64,000 nt of DNA from an uncultured Phascolarctobacterium sp. (GCF_900770955.1 NZ_CAAGLX010000014.1:1-64000), one strand, 5' to 3'; positions 44,964 to 53,735 are shown, counted from the stretch's first letter. Program-made: numbers and translations. The notes: generated from the letters alone by a model not told the origin.

Positions 44964-45122
44964 ATGGCAAAATGGGTATGTAATATTTGTGGTTATGTGT
45001 ATGATCCTGAGGTTGGCGATCCCGATAACGGCGTTGCGGCAGGCACTGCTTGGGACGATGTACCGGAAGAGTGGGTTTGCCCTCTTTGCGGCGTAGGCAA
45101 GGACCAATTCTCGGAAATGTAA
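44964..45122 (+). CDS. Rubredoxin
   Basis: This 52-residue protein starts 'MAKWVCNICGYVYDPEVGD' and ends 'PEEWVCPLCGVGKDQFSEM'. The four cysteines (C6, C9, C39, C42) bind one iron. Rubredoxin passes electrons to oxygen- or peroxide-detoxifying enzymes in anaerobes. It is a textbook-length rubredoxin, short enough to be missed by ORF callers. GAGGAGG lies before the ATG. It stands alone, followed by a terminator. Confidence 0.97.
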   Translation: MAKWVCNICGYVYDPEVGDPDNGVAAGTAWDDVPEEWVCPLCGVGKDQFSEM

Positions 45123-45141
45123 AATTTAAGAGCAGATAGCA

Positions 45142-45175
45142 AACACCCTCACAGGAAACTGCGAGGGTGTTTTTG
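45142..45175 (+). terminator. Rubredoxin terminator
   Basis: AACACCCTC and GAGGGTGTT flank a loop and are followed by TTTGTG. It marks the left border of the AT-rich island. Confidence 0.88.
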
Positions 45176-45210
45176 TGTGTTGACAAAGGAAGTTTTGGTT
45201 ATAGTTTCTC

Positions 45211-45762
45211 TTAACGATGAGCCTTAAAGCTGTAACAGCATATGTGAAAGAAGTAATAAGGACAAAAGACTTTTTCTTTCACTTTGGAAGGCAAAAGCTT
45301 GTAAAAATCATGAGTAAACATGATTTGCGGATATTTAGCTCCCTCAATACTGGAGATAACTTTTTGCGTACGTTCTATCATGTCACTTTGCATAATAAAG
45401 GCGGGTGCTTTACTGTTGTAAGGTAGCTTAATAATATTGCAAATCCCTGCTTCCAAAACTACAAGGTAATGTATAGGACAGTTGGTAAAGCTTTTGTTGG
45501 TTTCCCGCAATATTTTATGGATTGTTTTGTGCTTTGCCAGGATGCTCTCTACATTTGCTTTGTTAAGGTTCCAAAGAATAATAATAGTATTGTCCTGTTG
45601 CTTTATTTCTATACATGCAGGATGGTTATACATGTTACTCAACAGCCTTTTATAAAAGTATGAAAAGCTGGTAAAGAAGTCTGGGTTTCTTCTGAAATTG
45701 GAGATGGATGTTTGCGCGTTAATCTTTAAGGCGATTACGGCAATTGGAAGTTCAGTAGTCAT
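45211..45762 (-). CDS. Unknown protein, possibly a degenerate nucleotidyl-cyclase-like fold
   Basis: The 183-residue protein matches no family I can name with confidence. Its order of elements resembles a class III cyclase homology domain: a strand 'IAVIALKI', helix 'SYFYKRLLSNMY', a beta-hairpin 'ACIEIKQQDNTIIILW', helix, strand 'HYLVVLEAG', and 'IMFTHDFYKLL' near the end. The usual metal Asp of the first strand is Lys here, and the Gly-Asp-Gly of the hairpin is absent, so enzyme activity is unlikely if the fold is right. It begins two bases after the MerR gene ends, so both are one operon. Codons are AT-rich. Confidence 0.5.
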   Translation of the reverse strand: MTTELPIAVIALKINAQTSISNFRRNPDFFTSFSYFYKRLLSNMYNHPACIEIKQQDNTIIILWNLNKANVESILAKHKTIHKILRETNKSFTNCPIHYLVVLEAGICNIIKLPYNSKAPAFIMQSDMIERTQKVISSIEGAKYPQIMFTHDFYKLLPSKVKEKVFCPYYFFHICCYSFKAHR

Positions 45763-45764
45763 AA

Positions 45765-46598
45765 TTATTTATCCTCTGCTTGGCGTGCGTAAATCATAGT
45801 ACAGTAGTTTTCTGGGTTAGAAGTGATAAAATTATTAATAACGTCTATGATAAAGATATTACCTTGAATTTTTTTGTTTTCCTTAGCTAAATTTTGCAGA
45901 AAAATATTAACAGCGTTTCTTAATCCTCTTCCGCCAACATTAATAAGAAAGCAATAATAGTTTCCGTTAGGGACGAAAACTATCTCGTCAGGATCGAATT
46001 CTTCCGGGTGATCTACTTTAAGACAATAGGTTGGCTTATCAAAGGCGTTGTTTTTTATGTTTATTTCAGTGTACATGCAACCCAACTGGTAATGAGGCCA
46101 CATACCGTTATGAAATCCTCTGATAAACAGATTATCTGCAATGTTTGATTCTGCGCTGCCTGCAACTGTATTTAAGCTTAGGCTTGGCGAACAGATAATA
46201 AACCATTCTGGAAAGTAATTTATAAATAGTTTCTCATGAGGATTGTTTATTGCAAGATCATAATAGTATTTCAGACTTGCAATGGTGCTCTGAATAGCTT
46301 GTAGCTCATTTATCATGTGTTGCAGATTGTTGTTTATGTTAATATAATGATTATAAGATTTATCCGGGCTGTCATCAAGAATAATATTTTTGATTTCACT
46401 TAGAAGTACCTTTGCTTTTACACCAAACAGAATGCGTGTTAATAAAAATGCCTGCTCCGGTAGATAGTACCTATAATTATTTTCTCCTATATAAGCTGGC
46501 TTAAGCAAATCGATTCTGTCATAATGCTTTAGAGTATCAATAGGTGTATGTGTAAGGTTACTGAATTCTTTTATGGTGAGGTAATTATTTTTTTTCAT
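45765..46598 (-). CDS. MerR-family transcriptional regulator
   Basis: The 277-residue protein has an N-terminal MerR helix-turn-helix ('YLTIKEFSNLTHTPIDTLKHYDRIDLLKPA' in parts, residues 5-40), a helical linker (about 85-120), and a large C-terminal domain that may be a GyrI-like effector-binding fold ('YYCFLINVGGRGLRNAVNIF'). No metal-binding Cys cluster is seen, so a small-molecule ligand is more likely than a bare metal. The start at ATG 46598 follows AGGAGG. The divergent promoter next to it has the 19-base spacer that MerR proteins act on, so it probably activates the uptake operon. Confidence 0.82.
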   Translation of the reverse strand: MKKNNYLTIKEFSNLTHTPIDTLKHYDRIDLLKPAYIGENNYRYYLPEQAFLLTRILFGVKAKVLLSEIKNIILDDSPDKSYNHYININNNLQHMINELQAIQSTIASLKYYYDLAINNPHEKLFINYFPEWFIICSPSLSLNTVAGSAESNIADNLFIRGFHNGMWPHYQLGCMYTEINIKNNAFDKPTYCLKVDHPEEFDPDEIVFVPNGNYYCFLINVGGRGLRNAVNIFLQNLAKENKKIQGNIFIIDVINNFITSNPENYCTMIYARQAEDK

Positions 46599-46614
46599 TT
46601 TTGGAAAAACCTCC

Positions 46615-46645
46615 TTGACATGTGAGTTACTCACAGCCTTATAAT
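46615..46645 (+). promoter_or_regulatory. MerR-type promoter of the uptake operon
   Basis: TTGACA (46615-46620) and TATAAT (46640-46645) are separated by 19 bases, two more than normal. A perfect 15-base palindrome, TGTGAGTTACTCACA, fills 46621-46635 of the spacer. This is the arrangement of MerR-activated promoters, where the protein bends the DNA to bring the boxes into line. Confidence 0.88.
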
Positions 46646-46669
46646 AACATTGTTCACTAATAAAAGCAA
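46641..46669 (-). promoter_or_regulatory. Overlapping promoter of the MerR gene
   Basis: On the minus strand TTGCTT (46669-46664) and TATTAT (46646-46641) are 17 bases apart. The -10 overlaps the -10 of the opposing promoter, and transcription would pass over the palindrome, which predicts autorepression. Confidence 0.65.
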
Positions 46670-46753
46670 TTACCAATTTGATGAGTAGGGTATTTGCTTT
46701 TTGAAATCAGATTGCTATTTTTTTTATGAAGTCAAGAAAGGGTGTATCGTGAA

Positions 46754-48925
46754 TTGAAGAAGAGCAAATTGTTAAGTACAGCAGTAACATTATCAGTTTT
46801 AATGAGTACTGTTGCAGTAAGCGGAGCATATGCTGCTGAAAAAATGAATCAATACAATTTAAGTGAAGTTGTTGTTGAGGCTGAACGCGGAAATCTTGCT
46901 GGCGGAATGATGCAGACAAGACAAACAGTAGGTATGTTTTTAGGTGAAAAAGATACCTTGGATGTTCCTTTGCATGAGGTTACCTTTACTAAAGAAGCTT
47001 TAGATATCTATTCTCAGCCAGGCAGAGGTATGCTGGATACCTTGGCGCTCGACCCCGCTGTAAGAGCATCTCATGGTTCTATGGATACTAGCGTATCTAT
47101 CAGAGGCTTATCCTCTCATGGTATGAAATGGACTTTAAATGGTGTGCCGGGAATGAGCCATCAGATGCAGATGCCTTATAATTTTGTTGATACTGTTTCT
47201 GTTATTGCAGGTCCTTCAATCGGTATTACCGGTATGTCGACCAGTATGTCTACTCAATCCGGCGGCGTAGTTAATATGATGAGCAAAAAGGCGCAGGTTA
47301 AGCCTAATGCTGATTTAAAGCTTGGCTGGAGCACTAACAATTATCTGACTCAGAGTATTGATGTAGGCCAACGCTTTGGCAAAAACAAAGAATATGGTAT
47401 TCGCGTCAATGCTATGAATGCATCCGGCGACCTGTCTGTTGAAGGTACCCATGATTTACAACGCAATATTTATATTAACTTAGATAGAGTTGGCAAGCAC
47501 AGCAACACAAATTTGTTGGCAGGCTATGATTATGATAATGCAGACGGCCGCTCTAATACCATTAATCTTGCAGGCAATATGAATTCTTTGCCGGGTGTAC
47601 CTAATAATAAAAAGAATTTATCTCCGACATGGTCTAATGATACATATAAGAACTGGACTGCTGTATTGAATCATGAGCAGAAATTTGCCGATAATATGAG
47701 CTATTTTGTTAACGCAGGCTGGCATAAAGAAGATTATACAAGCTGGCTGCAGCAATGGTCCGGCCGTGCTCTTATTGACGATAAAGGTAATTATAAAGGC
47801 ACTTATACACAGATGCCGGTGTATCATTCTACACATTATTTTGGCGCAGGCTTAAAGGGTAATTTCGATATTGGTAACTTCAAAAATGAATATGCGCTTA
47901 ATATTGACCGCAGCTGGTTCCGCAGAGCACGTGACAATAATGTTACTGCTGCCAATAAGTATCCCGTCAGTGGCAACATTTACACTGGATGTACTACTCC
48001 GAAACCAAATATTACCTGGGATCCGATTACCAAGCAATATACAACAGTTATGACAGGTTGGAGCCTGATTGATACTTTGACAACTAAGGATGGCAAGCTG
48101 GCTATTACCGGTGGAGTTCATCATCATAGTGTTGATACTTCTCATAATGATGATAAAACTGCGAGCGGCAGACGCGATCAAAGCTCTGCAACCTCTCCGA
48201 TTTGGGGCTTGACCTACAAGGTAAATCCGAATACTACTATTTATGCCAACCATACGGAAACCTTCAGTGAAGGTGGTGTAGTACCAAATGGTTACTTGAA
48301 TGAGGGCAATACTATTCCTCCTTCCAAAACTAAACAGAATGAGATTGGTGTAAAAATGAAGAGTGGTGCTTTCCTGCACACTTTAAGTGCTTTTAAAAAT
48401 ACTCAGCAAAGCAGTATTACTGTTCCAGATAGCAAAGACCCCAGCAAATCCTGGTATACCTTGGACGGCGAAAACGAATATAAGGGACTTGAATATTCTG
48501 CAGTAGGTGCTTTAAGTGATAAATGGGATATGATTTTCGGTATTGCTTATATGGATGCAGAAAAAAGCAAAACTCAAGGTGGAAAAAATGATGGACGCAA
48601 GGTTTGCGGTATCCCGAAATGGAGTGGGGACCTGGCTTTGACCTATAAACCTGATAAAGCTACTAAATTTATCAGCCGTCTGAATTATACTGGTAAGACA
48701 CGTATCCATGATACGAGCAGTTATACAATGCCAATCGGCATTTCTTCCATTACCTTATTAGATTTGGGAGCAAGCTATGACACCAAGATTGCCGGTTATG
48801 ATGCTACTATTACAGCTATGTGCTACAATGTCTTCAATAAGAATTATTGGTATGCTAGCGGTGATAATAGTGTTGGTGTTGGCGCTCCTAGAAACTTTAT
48901 GGTTACAGCAAACTTTAAATTTTAA
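46754..48925 (+). CDS. TonB-dependent outer-membrane receptor
   Basis: The 723-residue protein has a signal peptide (KLLSTAVTLSVLMSTVAVSGAYA), a TonB-box-like 'NLSEVVVEAER', a plug domain ('TSVSIRGLSSHGMKWTLNGVPG', 'IAGPSIGITGMSTSM', 'STQSGGVVNMMSKK' as separate pieces), and a beta-barrel ending in 'NFMVTANFKF' with a terminal Phe. It should import a metal chelate, porphyrin or corrinoid using TonB energy. The start is probably TTG 46754; GTG 46742 in the same frame is the alternative. It is the first gene of the uptake operon, ending at a hairpin. Confidence 0.88.
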   Translation: MKKSKLLSTAVTLSVLMSTVAVSGAYAAEKMNQYNLSEVVVEAERGNLAGGMMQTRQTVGMFLGEKDTLDVPLHEVTFTKEALDIYSQPGRGMLDTLALDPAVRASHGSMDTSVSIRGLSSHGMKWTLNGVPGMSHQMQMPYNFVDTVSVIAGPSIGITGMSTSMSTQSGGVVNMMSKKAQVKPNADLKLGWSTNNYLTQSIDVGQRFGKNKEYGIRVNAMNASGDLSVEGTHDLQRNIYINLDRVGKHSNTNLLAGYDYDNADGRSNTINLAGNMNSLPGVPNNKKNLSPTWSNDTYKNWTAVLNHEQKFADNMSYFVNAGWHKEDYTSWLQQWSGRALIDDKGNYKGTYTQMPVYHSTHYFGAGLKGNFDIGNFKNEYALNIDRSWFRRARDNNVTAANKYPVSGNIYTGCTTPKPNITWDPITKQYTTVMTGWSLIDTLTTKDGKLAITGGVHHHSVDTSHNDDKTASGRRDQSSATSPIWGLTYKVNPNTTIYANHTETFSEGGVVPNGYLNEGNTIPPSKTKQNEIGVKMKSGAFLHTLSAFKNTQQSSITVPDSKDPSKSWYTLDGENEYKGLEYSAVGALSDKWDMIFGIAYMDAEKSKTQGGKNDGRKVCGIPKWSGDLALTYKPDKATKFISRLNYTGKTRIHDTSSYTMPIGISSITLLDLGASYDTKIAGYDATITAMCYNVFNKNYWYASGDNSVGVGAPRNFMVTANFKF

Positions 48926-48936
48926 TTAGCCTGGTG

Positions 48937-48971
48937 ATTCAGGCAGGAGATTTTTCCTGCCTGAATTTTTT
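48937..48971 (+). terminator. Terminator after the receptor gene
   Basis: A 12-bp stem (ATTCAGGCAGGA with TCCTGCCTGAAT) is followed by TTTTT. The transporter genes start just downstream, so partial read-through would give more receptor than ABC transporter. Confidence 0.85.
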
Positions 48972-48991
48972 CAAAGAGGATTTGTATCAGT

Positions 48992-49999
48992 ATGAAGCGT
49001 AAATATATTTTAATGTTTTTTCTTTGCTGCTTGTTTATTAGTGGCTGTAAATCTATAGAAACTGATAGACCTGCTTCAGATAAAGCTGTGGCTTTTAGCA
49101 TTGAAAATTATGATAGCTCAATGAAACCACATATATATAGATTTACGCAGCATCCGCAGAAAATAGTTGCTTTATGGCAGAATTCTATAGAAACGCTTAT
49201 AGCTTTAGATGCTGGTGACAAAATTATTGCTGCTGCCGGAGTGTATAATGAAAAGCATTTGCATCCGGAATATCTGGAAGCTTATAAAAAAATTCCGGTC
49301 AGACAAACACAAATCTTTTCTCAGGAAAATATTTTATTGATGCATCCTGATTTTATAGCAGGCTGGCTTTTTGATTTTACAGGTAAAGGAAGGTCGATTG
49401 GTACCAGTAGCTTTTGGGAAGAACGAAATGTTAATGTTTATATGAACCTTATGAATGGTGCTGAATTTAAAGCGCAACATACTATTGAAGATGAGCTGAA
49501 ATATATTATGGATTTAGGAAAAATTGTCGGTAATGAGGCTCAGGCAGAAATTATAATCTCAGGCATAAATAATAAAATATTGCGTTATAAGCAGCAACTG
49601 GCAGTAAAGAAACGTTTGAAAGTATTGGTAGTCAGTAATTTTGGCAAGACGATAACAATCTATACTCCAAGAACATTAGCCGGAGATATTTTAACGAGAC
49701 TTGGGGCAGATGTGATTGGCAAGGAACAGGAAGCTGTTGGTGAAAATGAATATATCAGCTATGAAGAAATTTTGACTAGTCAGCCGAATGTTATTTTTCT
49801 TCAATGTTCGCCTGAAAATGAAAATATGCTGCTGAAATCAGTTTATAACAATCCTGCTCTGCAGAATGTAGAATGTATCAAAAAACGGCAGGTTTACTGC
49901 ATACCTTTTTATACAATAAGAAGTCCGGGTATACGTATTGATGATGCAATAGACATTTTTGCAAAGGGATTAATAAAAGGTAGCGAATATGACAAATAA
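48992..49999 (+). CDS. Metal-chelate ABC transporter binding lipoprotein (FecB/BtuF fold)
   Basis: The 335-residue protein has a lipoprotein signal (LFISGC, Cys about 19) and the class III binding-protein plan: 'HPQKIVALWQNSIETLIALDAGDKIIAAAG' in parts, a long connecting helix (about 170-205) and a second lobe with 'LRVLVVSNFG'-like 'LKVLVVSNFGKTITIYTP'. The pattern suits siderophores, heme or cobalamin. It takes the ligand from the TonB receptor to the permease. The stop overlaps the permease start by 11 bases. Confidence 0.87.
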   Translation: MKRKYILMFFLCCLFISGCKSIETDRPASDKAVAFSIENYDSSMKPHIYRFTQHPQKIVALWQNSIETLIALDAGDKIIAAAGVYNEKHLHPEYLEAYKKIPVRQTQIFSQENILLMHPDFIAGWLFDFTGKGRSIGTSSFWEERNVNVYMNLMNGAEFKAQHTIEDELKYIMDLGKIVGNEAQAEIIISGINNKILRYKQQLAVKKRLKVLVVSNFGKTITIYTPRTLAGDILTRLGADVIGKEQEAVGENEYISYEEILTSQPNVIFLQCSPENENMLLKSVYNNPALQNVECIKKRQVYCIPFYTIRSPGIRIDDAIDIFAKGLIKGSEYDK

Positions 50000-51029
50000 A
50001 AAATTTATCTTATTATTTTTATGCTTAACATTGACTCTTATAGCAAGCTTTTTCCTGGCCTTAAGCTATGGCAATGCACAAATTTCTTTAAATAGCATTT
50101 TTGATATAGTAATAAACTATATAGTTTACGGAATTAAATCTAACAATGAGAATGGGGCATTGTATGATATTATCTGGCTTTTGCGTATGCCAAGGATTAT
50201 TTTGGCTATTTGCGTAGGCGCAGGTTTGTCTGTTTGCGGCGTTGTTATGCAGGCTATAGTAAAAAATCCATTAGCAGATCCGTACATTCTGGGAATTTCT
50301 TCAGGAGCTTCTTTAGGGGCGACAGCAGCAGTTTTGTTAGGGATAGGCAGTGCGCTTGGCGAAAATTTTATTGGCATTTCAGCATTTTTGGGTGCCTTGG
50401 GGATTTCATTATTAGTATTGTTTATAGCTAATCTTGGAGGACCAGCTAATTCTGTGAAGCTTTTGCTTGCTGGTATGGCTTTAAGCGCTATCTGCTCGGC
50501 TTTTTCCAGCTTTATTGTTTATTTTGCTAATAACATGGAAGGAATACAAACAATAACATATTGGCTGATGGGAAGCCTGGCTGGTGCAAGCTGGACTTTA
50601 TTATCCAAATTAGTGCCTTTGATTTTAGTTTGTATATGTTTATTATGGAGTCAGGCAAAAATACTGAATCTGATGCTTTTGGGTGACGATACAGCTATTA
50701 CGTTAGGCTATAATCTGCAAATATATCGTCAGTCCTATCTGCTGATAACTTCCTTGATGATTGGCACCATTGTCTATGCTTCTGGTGTGCTGGGATTTGT
50801 CGGACTGCTTATACCGCATTTGGTAAGAATGCTTATAGGTACAGACCATAAGTTTCTTATACCTGTGTCTGCATTAATTGGTGCAATTTTTCTGATTGTA
50901 TGCGATTTATGTTGCCGTATTATTTTGCCTAGAGCAGAATTACCCATAGGTTTATTGATTTCGTTAATTGGTGCTCCGACGTTTATTTATATGATGATAA
51001 GAAAAACTTATAGCTTTGGCAGTAAGTAG
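49989..51029 (+). CDS. FecCD/BtuC-family ABC transporter permease
   Basis: The 346-residue protein has about ten hydrophobic segments and FecCD hallmarks: 'LRMPRIILAICVGAGLSVCGVVMQAIVKNPLADPYILGISSGAS' read in parts, and 'GVLGFVGLLIPHLVRMLIG', which docks the ATPase. It forms the dimeric channel of a metal-chelate importer. Translation is coupled to the binding-protein gene. AT-ending codons are much more common than in the rest of the window. Confidence 0.93.
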   Translation: MTNKKFILLFLCLTLTLIASFFLALSYGNAQISLNSIFDIVINYIVYGIKSNNENGALYDIIWLLRMPRIILAICVGAGLSVCGVVMQAIVKNPLADPYILGISSGASLGATAAVLLGIGSALGENFIGISAFLGALGISLLVLFIANLGGPANSVKLLLAGMALSAICSAFSSFIVYFANNMEGIQTITYWLMGSLAGASWTLLSKLVPLILVCICLLWSQAKILNLMLLGDDTAITLGYNLQIYRQSYLLITSLMIGTIVYASGVLGFVGLLIPHLVRMLIGTDHKFLIPVSALIGAIFLIVCDLCCRIILPRAELPIGLLISLIGAPTFIYMMIRKTYSFGSK

Positions 51030-51053
51030 AGAATTTTGAGGAAGGTAGCCTAT

Positions 51054-51779
51054 ATGGAAAAGACTATTTTGGAAAGAATAAAGTGCTATTGGGAGCAGCG
51101 TAGTGATGATTTCAGCAGACAGAGCTTTGCGGAAATGCAGAATGAAAAATATGATTTGTGGAGTAAAGAATTAAAACAAATCATAGGTGACAGAACAGCG
51201 TTGAAAATTTTGGATGTTGGTACCGGCTCTGGTTATATGGCGCTGCTGCTGGCAAGTTCCGGACATAATGTTACAGGCATTGATTTATGTGATAACATGA
51301 TAGCTTCCGCTATAGATTTACGTAATAAATTAAAATTAGATGCTGATTTTTTTGTTAGCGATGCACAGCAGTTGCCTTTTGGCGACAACAGTTTTGATTT
51401 ATTGATTACGAGAAACTTAACATGGACGCTGCCAAATTTGGAAAATGCGTATCGTGAATGGTATAGAGTACTGAAGCCTGAAGGGATTTTAGTTAATTTT
51501 GATGCTGATTTTGGCAAAAACGATTTTACGGTACCTGCTAAGGGGCGTGTATCTAAACATGGTCTGCATGGTGATTTAGACTGTAATCAGATAGAGGAAT
51601 GTAATGCTATAAAGAATTCCTTGGATATCAGTAATCATAGAAGACCATTATGGGATGCTGATTTACTTATGAAAACAGGCTTCAGCAAAATCACTATGGA
51701 TTTGGCATTAGGCTCAAGAATAAACCAAGCACAAAAACTGAAAACACAAGGAATGTTTGGTGTATATGCTTATAAGTAA
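51054..51779 (+). CDS. Class I SAM-dependent methyltransferase within the uptake operon
   Basis: The 241-residue protein has the methyltransferase motif I 'ILDVGTGSGYMALLLA' (about 48-63), the acidic residue of 'GIDLCDNMI', 'ADFFVSDAQQLPFGDNSFD' and 'EWYRVLKPEGILVNFDAD'. It resembles the UbiE/small-molecule group. It sits between the permease and ATPase genes, so its substrate is probably the imported chelate or a product of it, for example a siderophore, porphyrin or corrinoid. That link is inference. ATG 51054 follows GAGGAAGG; an upstream TTG is in frame. Confidence 0.85.
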   Translation: MEKTILERIKCYWEQRSDDFSRQSFAEMQNEKYDLWSKELKQIIGDRTALKILDVGTGSGYMALLLASSGHNVTGIDLCDNMIASAIDLRNKLKLDADFFVSDAQQLPFGDNSFDLLITRNLTWTLPNLENAYREWYRVLKPEGILVNFDADFGKNDFTVPAKGRVSKHGLHGDLDCNQIEECNAIKNSLDISNHRRPLWDADLLMKTGFSKITMDLALGSRINQAQKLKTQGMFGVYAYK

Positions 51780-51793
51780 ATGGGGCGAAACTT

Positions 51794-52546
51794 ATGGAAA
51801 TACAAGCACAATCAATAAGCTTTTCAGCTGGAGAAAAAAGAATAATTGACTCTATAAGCCTGGATTTAAAGAATAATGAATTTGTAGGCATTATAGGTCC
51901 TAATGGCAGTGGTAAAAGTACTTTTTTGAAATGCTTGTACAGAGTATTAAAACCACAATCAGGAACAGTATTAATTGACAATAAGCCTTTAGCAAAAATG
52001 TCATATAAAGAATCTGCCAGAAAAACTGCCGTTGTCGCCCAGCAAAACAATTCCGCCTTTGATTTTAGGGTGTTGGATATGGTTTTAATGGGACGGGCGC
52101 CGTTTAAAGGCTTGATGGAAAGTTATACTGATACTGATATAGCACTGGCAACTCATAATTTAGAAATAGTTGGTATGCAAGAATTTGTTCATGAAAATTT
52201 TTCTGTTTTATCAGGTGGTGAGCAACAGAGAGTAATTCTTGCACGCGCTTTGACACAGACACCACGGTGCTTGTTGTTAGATGAACCGACTAATCATCTG
52301 GATATAAAATATCAATTACAATTATTAGATATAGTGAAAGGACAAGCTTGTACAGTATGTGCAGTGCTGCATGATTTGAATTTAGCCTGTAAGTATTGTG
52401 ATAAGATAGCTGTCATTAAAGATAGTAAGTTATTTACTTATGGTACTCCCAAAGAGATTATAACAGAAAAGTTTATAAAAGAAGTATATGAAGTAGATAG
52501 CAATATAGTTGATTTTAATGGAAGGTTAGTAGTAATTTACAATTAG
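51794..52546 (+). CDS. Metal-chelate ABC transporter ATP-binding protein (FecE/BtuD family)
   Basis: The 250-residue protein has Walker A 'GPNGSGKST' (about 36), Q-loop 'VVAQQNN', signature 'LSGGEQQRVILARAL', Walker B 'CLLLDEPTNHLD' and switch His in 'AVLHDLNLACKYC'. It powers the FecCD-type importer encoded upstream. It is the last gene of the operon; a hairpin follows about 40 bases after the stop. Confidence 0.93.
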   Translation: MEIQAQSISFSAGEKRIIDSISLDLKNNEFVGIIGPNGSGKSTFLKCLYRVLKPQSGTVLIDNKPLAKMSYKESARKTAVVAQQNNSAFDFRVLDMVLMGRAPFKGLMESYTDTDIALATHNLEIVGMQEFVHENFSVLSGGEQQRVILARALTQTPRCLLLDEPTNHLDIKYQLQLLDIVKGQACTVCAVLHDLNLACKYCDKIAVIKDSKLFTYGTPKEIITEKFIKEVYEVDSNIVDFNGRLVVIYN

Positions 52547-52587
52547 CTTTCTGTTAAGAATACTCATACATCATCTCCTACAAAAAG

Positions 52588-52632
52588 CAAAATCAGCCTT
52601 TGAGAAAAAGCTCATTGGCTGATTTTGTGTTT
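52588..52632. terminator. Bidirectional terminator at the island's right edge
   Basis: CAAAATCAGCC and GGCTGATTTTG form an 11-bp stem followed by TGTTTT. The minus-strand reading is followed by CTTTTTG, so it can also end the secretin transcript. Confidence 0.8.
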
Positions 52633-52647
52633 TATGCAGCGTTTTAT

Positions 52648-53735
52648 CTAATAATTATTTGTCTGATACTTCCCTTCCTCCTTCTCGAGCCCCTCATTAT
52701 AAATCGCCGGTGAAGCGCCTGCTTCCGTAATGTGCGGCGTTAAAAGTAGCAAAACCTCTGTCTTACAGTGTGAACGCGAACGGTTTTTAAACAGCTCGCC
52801 CAAAAGGGGAATCTTGCTCAAAAATGGCACCTTCTGCATAGTACGCTGCTGTTCCTCGCTGATAAGACCGCCGATAACCAGCGTTTCACCGCTGTACATG
52901 CGCACGTTGGTGTCAGCAGTACGACTGGTGATGCGGTAATTTTTCAGCTCACTTATAAGCACAGGCGTGCTCACCTCAGTGTGGACACTGGCGGTAACCA
53001 TTTTGCCGTCTTCGCTGATGATAGGCGCGTATTGCAGCTTGATGCCGGCGTCCAGATATTCTGTTGCCGTGTAGCTGCCGCTACTGTCATGCTTTTCTGT
53101 CTGCACAGGGATGTGGTCACCGATAAAACCTCCTTGCCGGGGATGGTGATGATGCGCGGTGTTGCCAAAATGCGCGCTTTACCGTTGCTGATGAGAGCAT
53201 TAAGCGTAGCGTTGAAGCGGAAGGCAAAGCCGCGCCAGAATTTAAAGCTGCCGTCATAATTGCTGCTGTCGCTGTTACTGTCGTTCGTTTCCTGCTTGCG
53301 TTGGGGAATAGTGTCCCAATCCCAGCGCACACCCAGGTTTTTACTGTCCTCGCGGCTGACGGCGATGATTTTGGCTTCCAATGTTACCTGTTTTGTTGCT
53401 ACGTCCAGCTTGGGCAGCAGCTGCCTTAAGCGTGCGTGCCTTTGCTCATCTCCCAAAAGGATGAGGCTGTTGGTGATAGTATCCAGCCCCAGCTTAGTGC
53501 CGAAATGTGGCATCAACGCTTCCTGCACGTCCTTGGCGCGGGCGTAGCTCAGAGAATAGCAGGCCAGGCGTTCGCTGACGGGCTGCGGTAGTGTGGGAAT
53601 ATTTACTGCAACAGTTTGGCCGACGTTGGCGGGGGAAGGCAAAAAGGGATTGTTGAGCTTATTTTGAGCGTTGCAGGGCAGAGCTAAGGCAAGCAGCAGA
53701 CTGCTGAGTATTAACGGGAAAAATCGTTTTAGCAT
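52648..53735 (-). pseudogene. Secretin (PilQ/GspD-like) gene broken by a frameshift
   Basis: Two overlapping frames together make one secretin. The first (53735 to about 53130) has a signal peptide and the secretin N-terminal part ending in 'ILATPRIITIPGKE'. The second, in another frame, continues with 'HIPVQTEKHD', then 'LVIGGLISEEQQRTMQKVPFLSKIPLLGELF' pieces and 'LLLLTPHI', the classic secretin C-terminus. The break lies near 53122-53135. A short deletion there or a sequencing error are both possible. Even repaired it would be short (about 360 residues). It is divergent from pilB-pilT, so the outer-membrane pore of a type IV pilus or secretion-like system is inferred. Confidence 0.82.
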
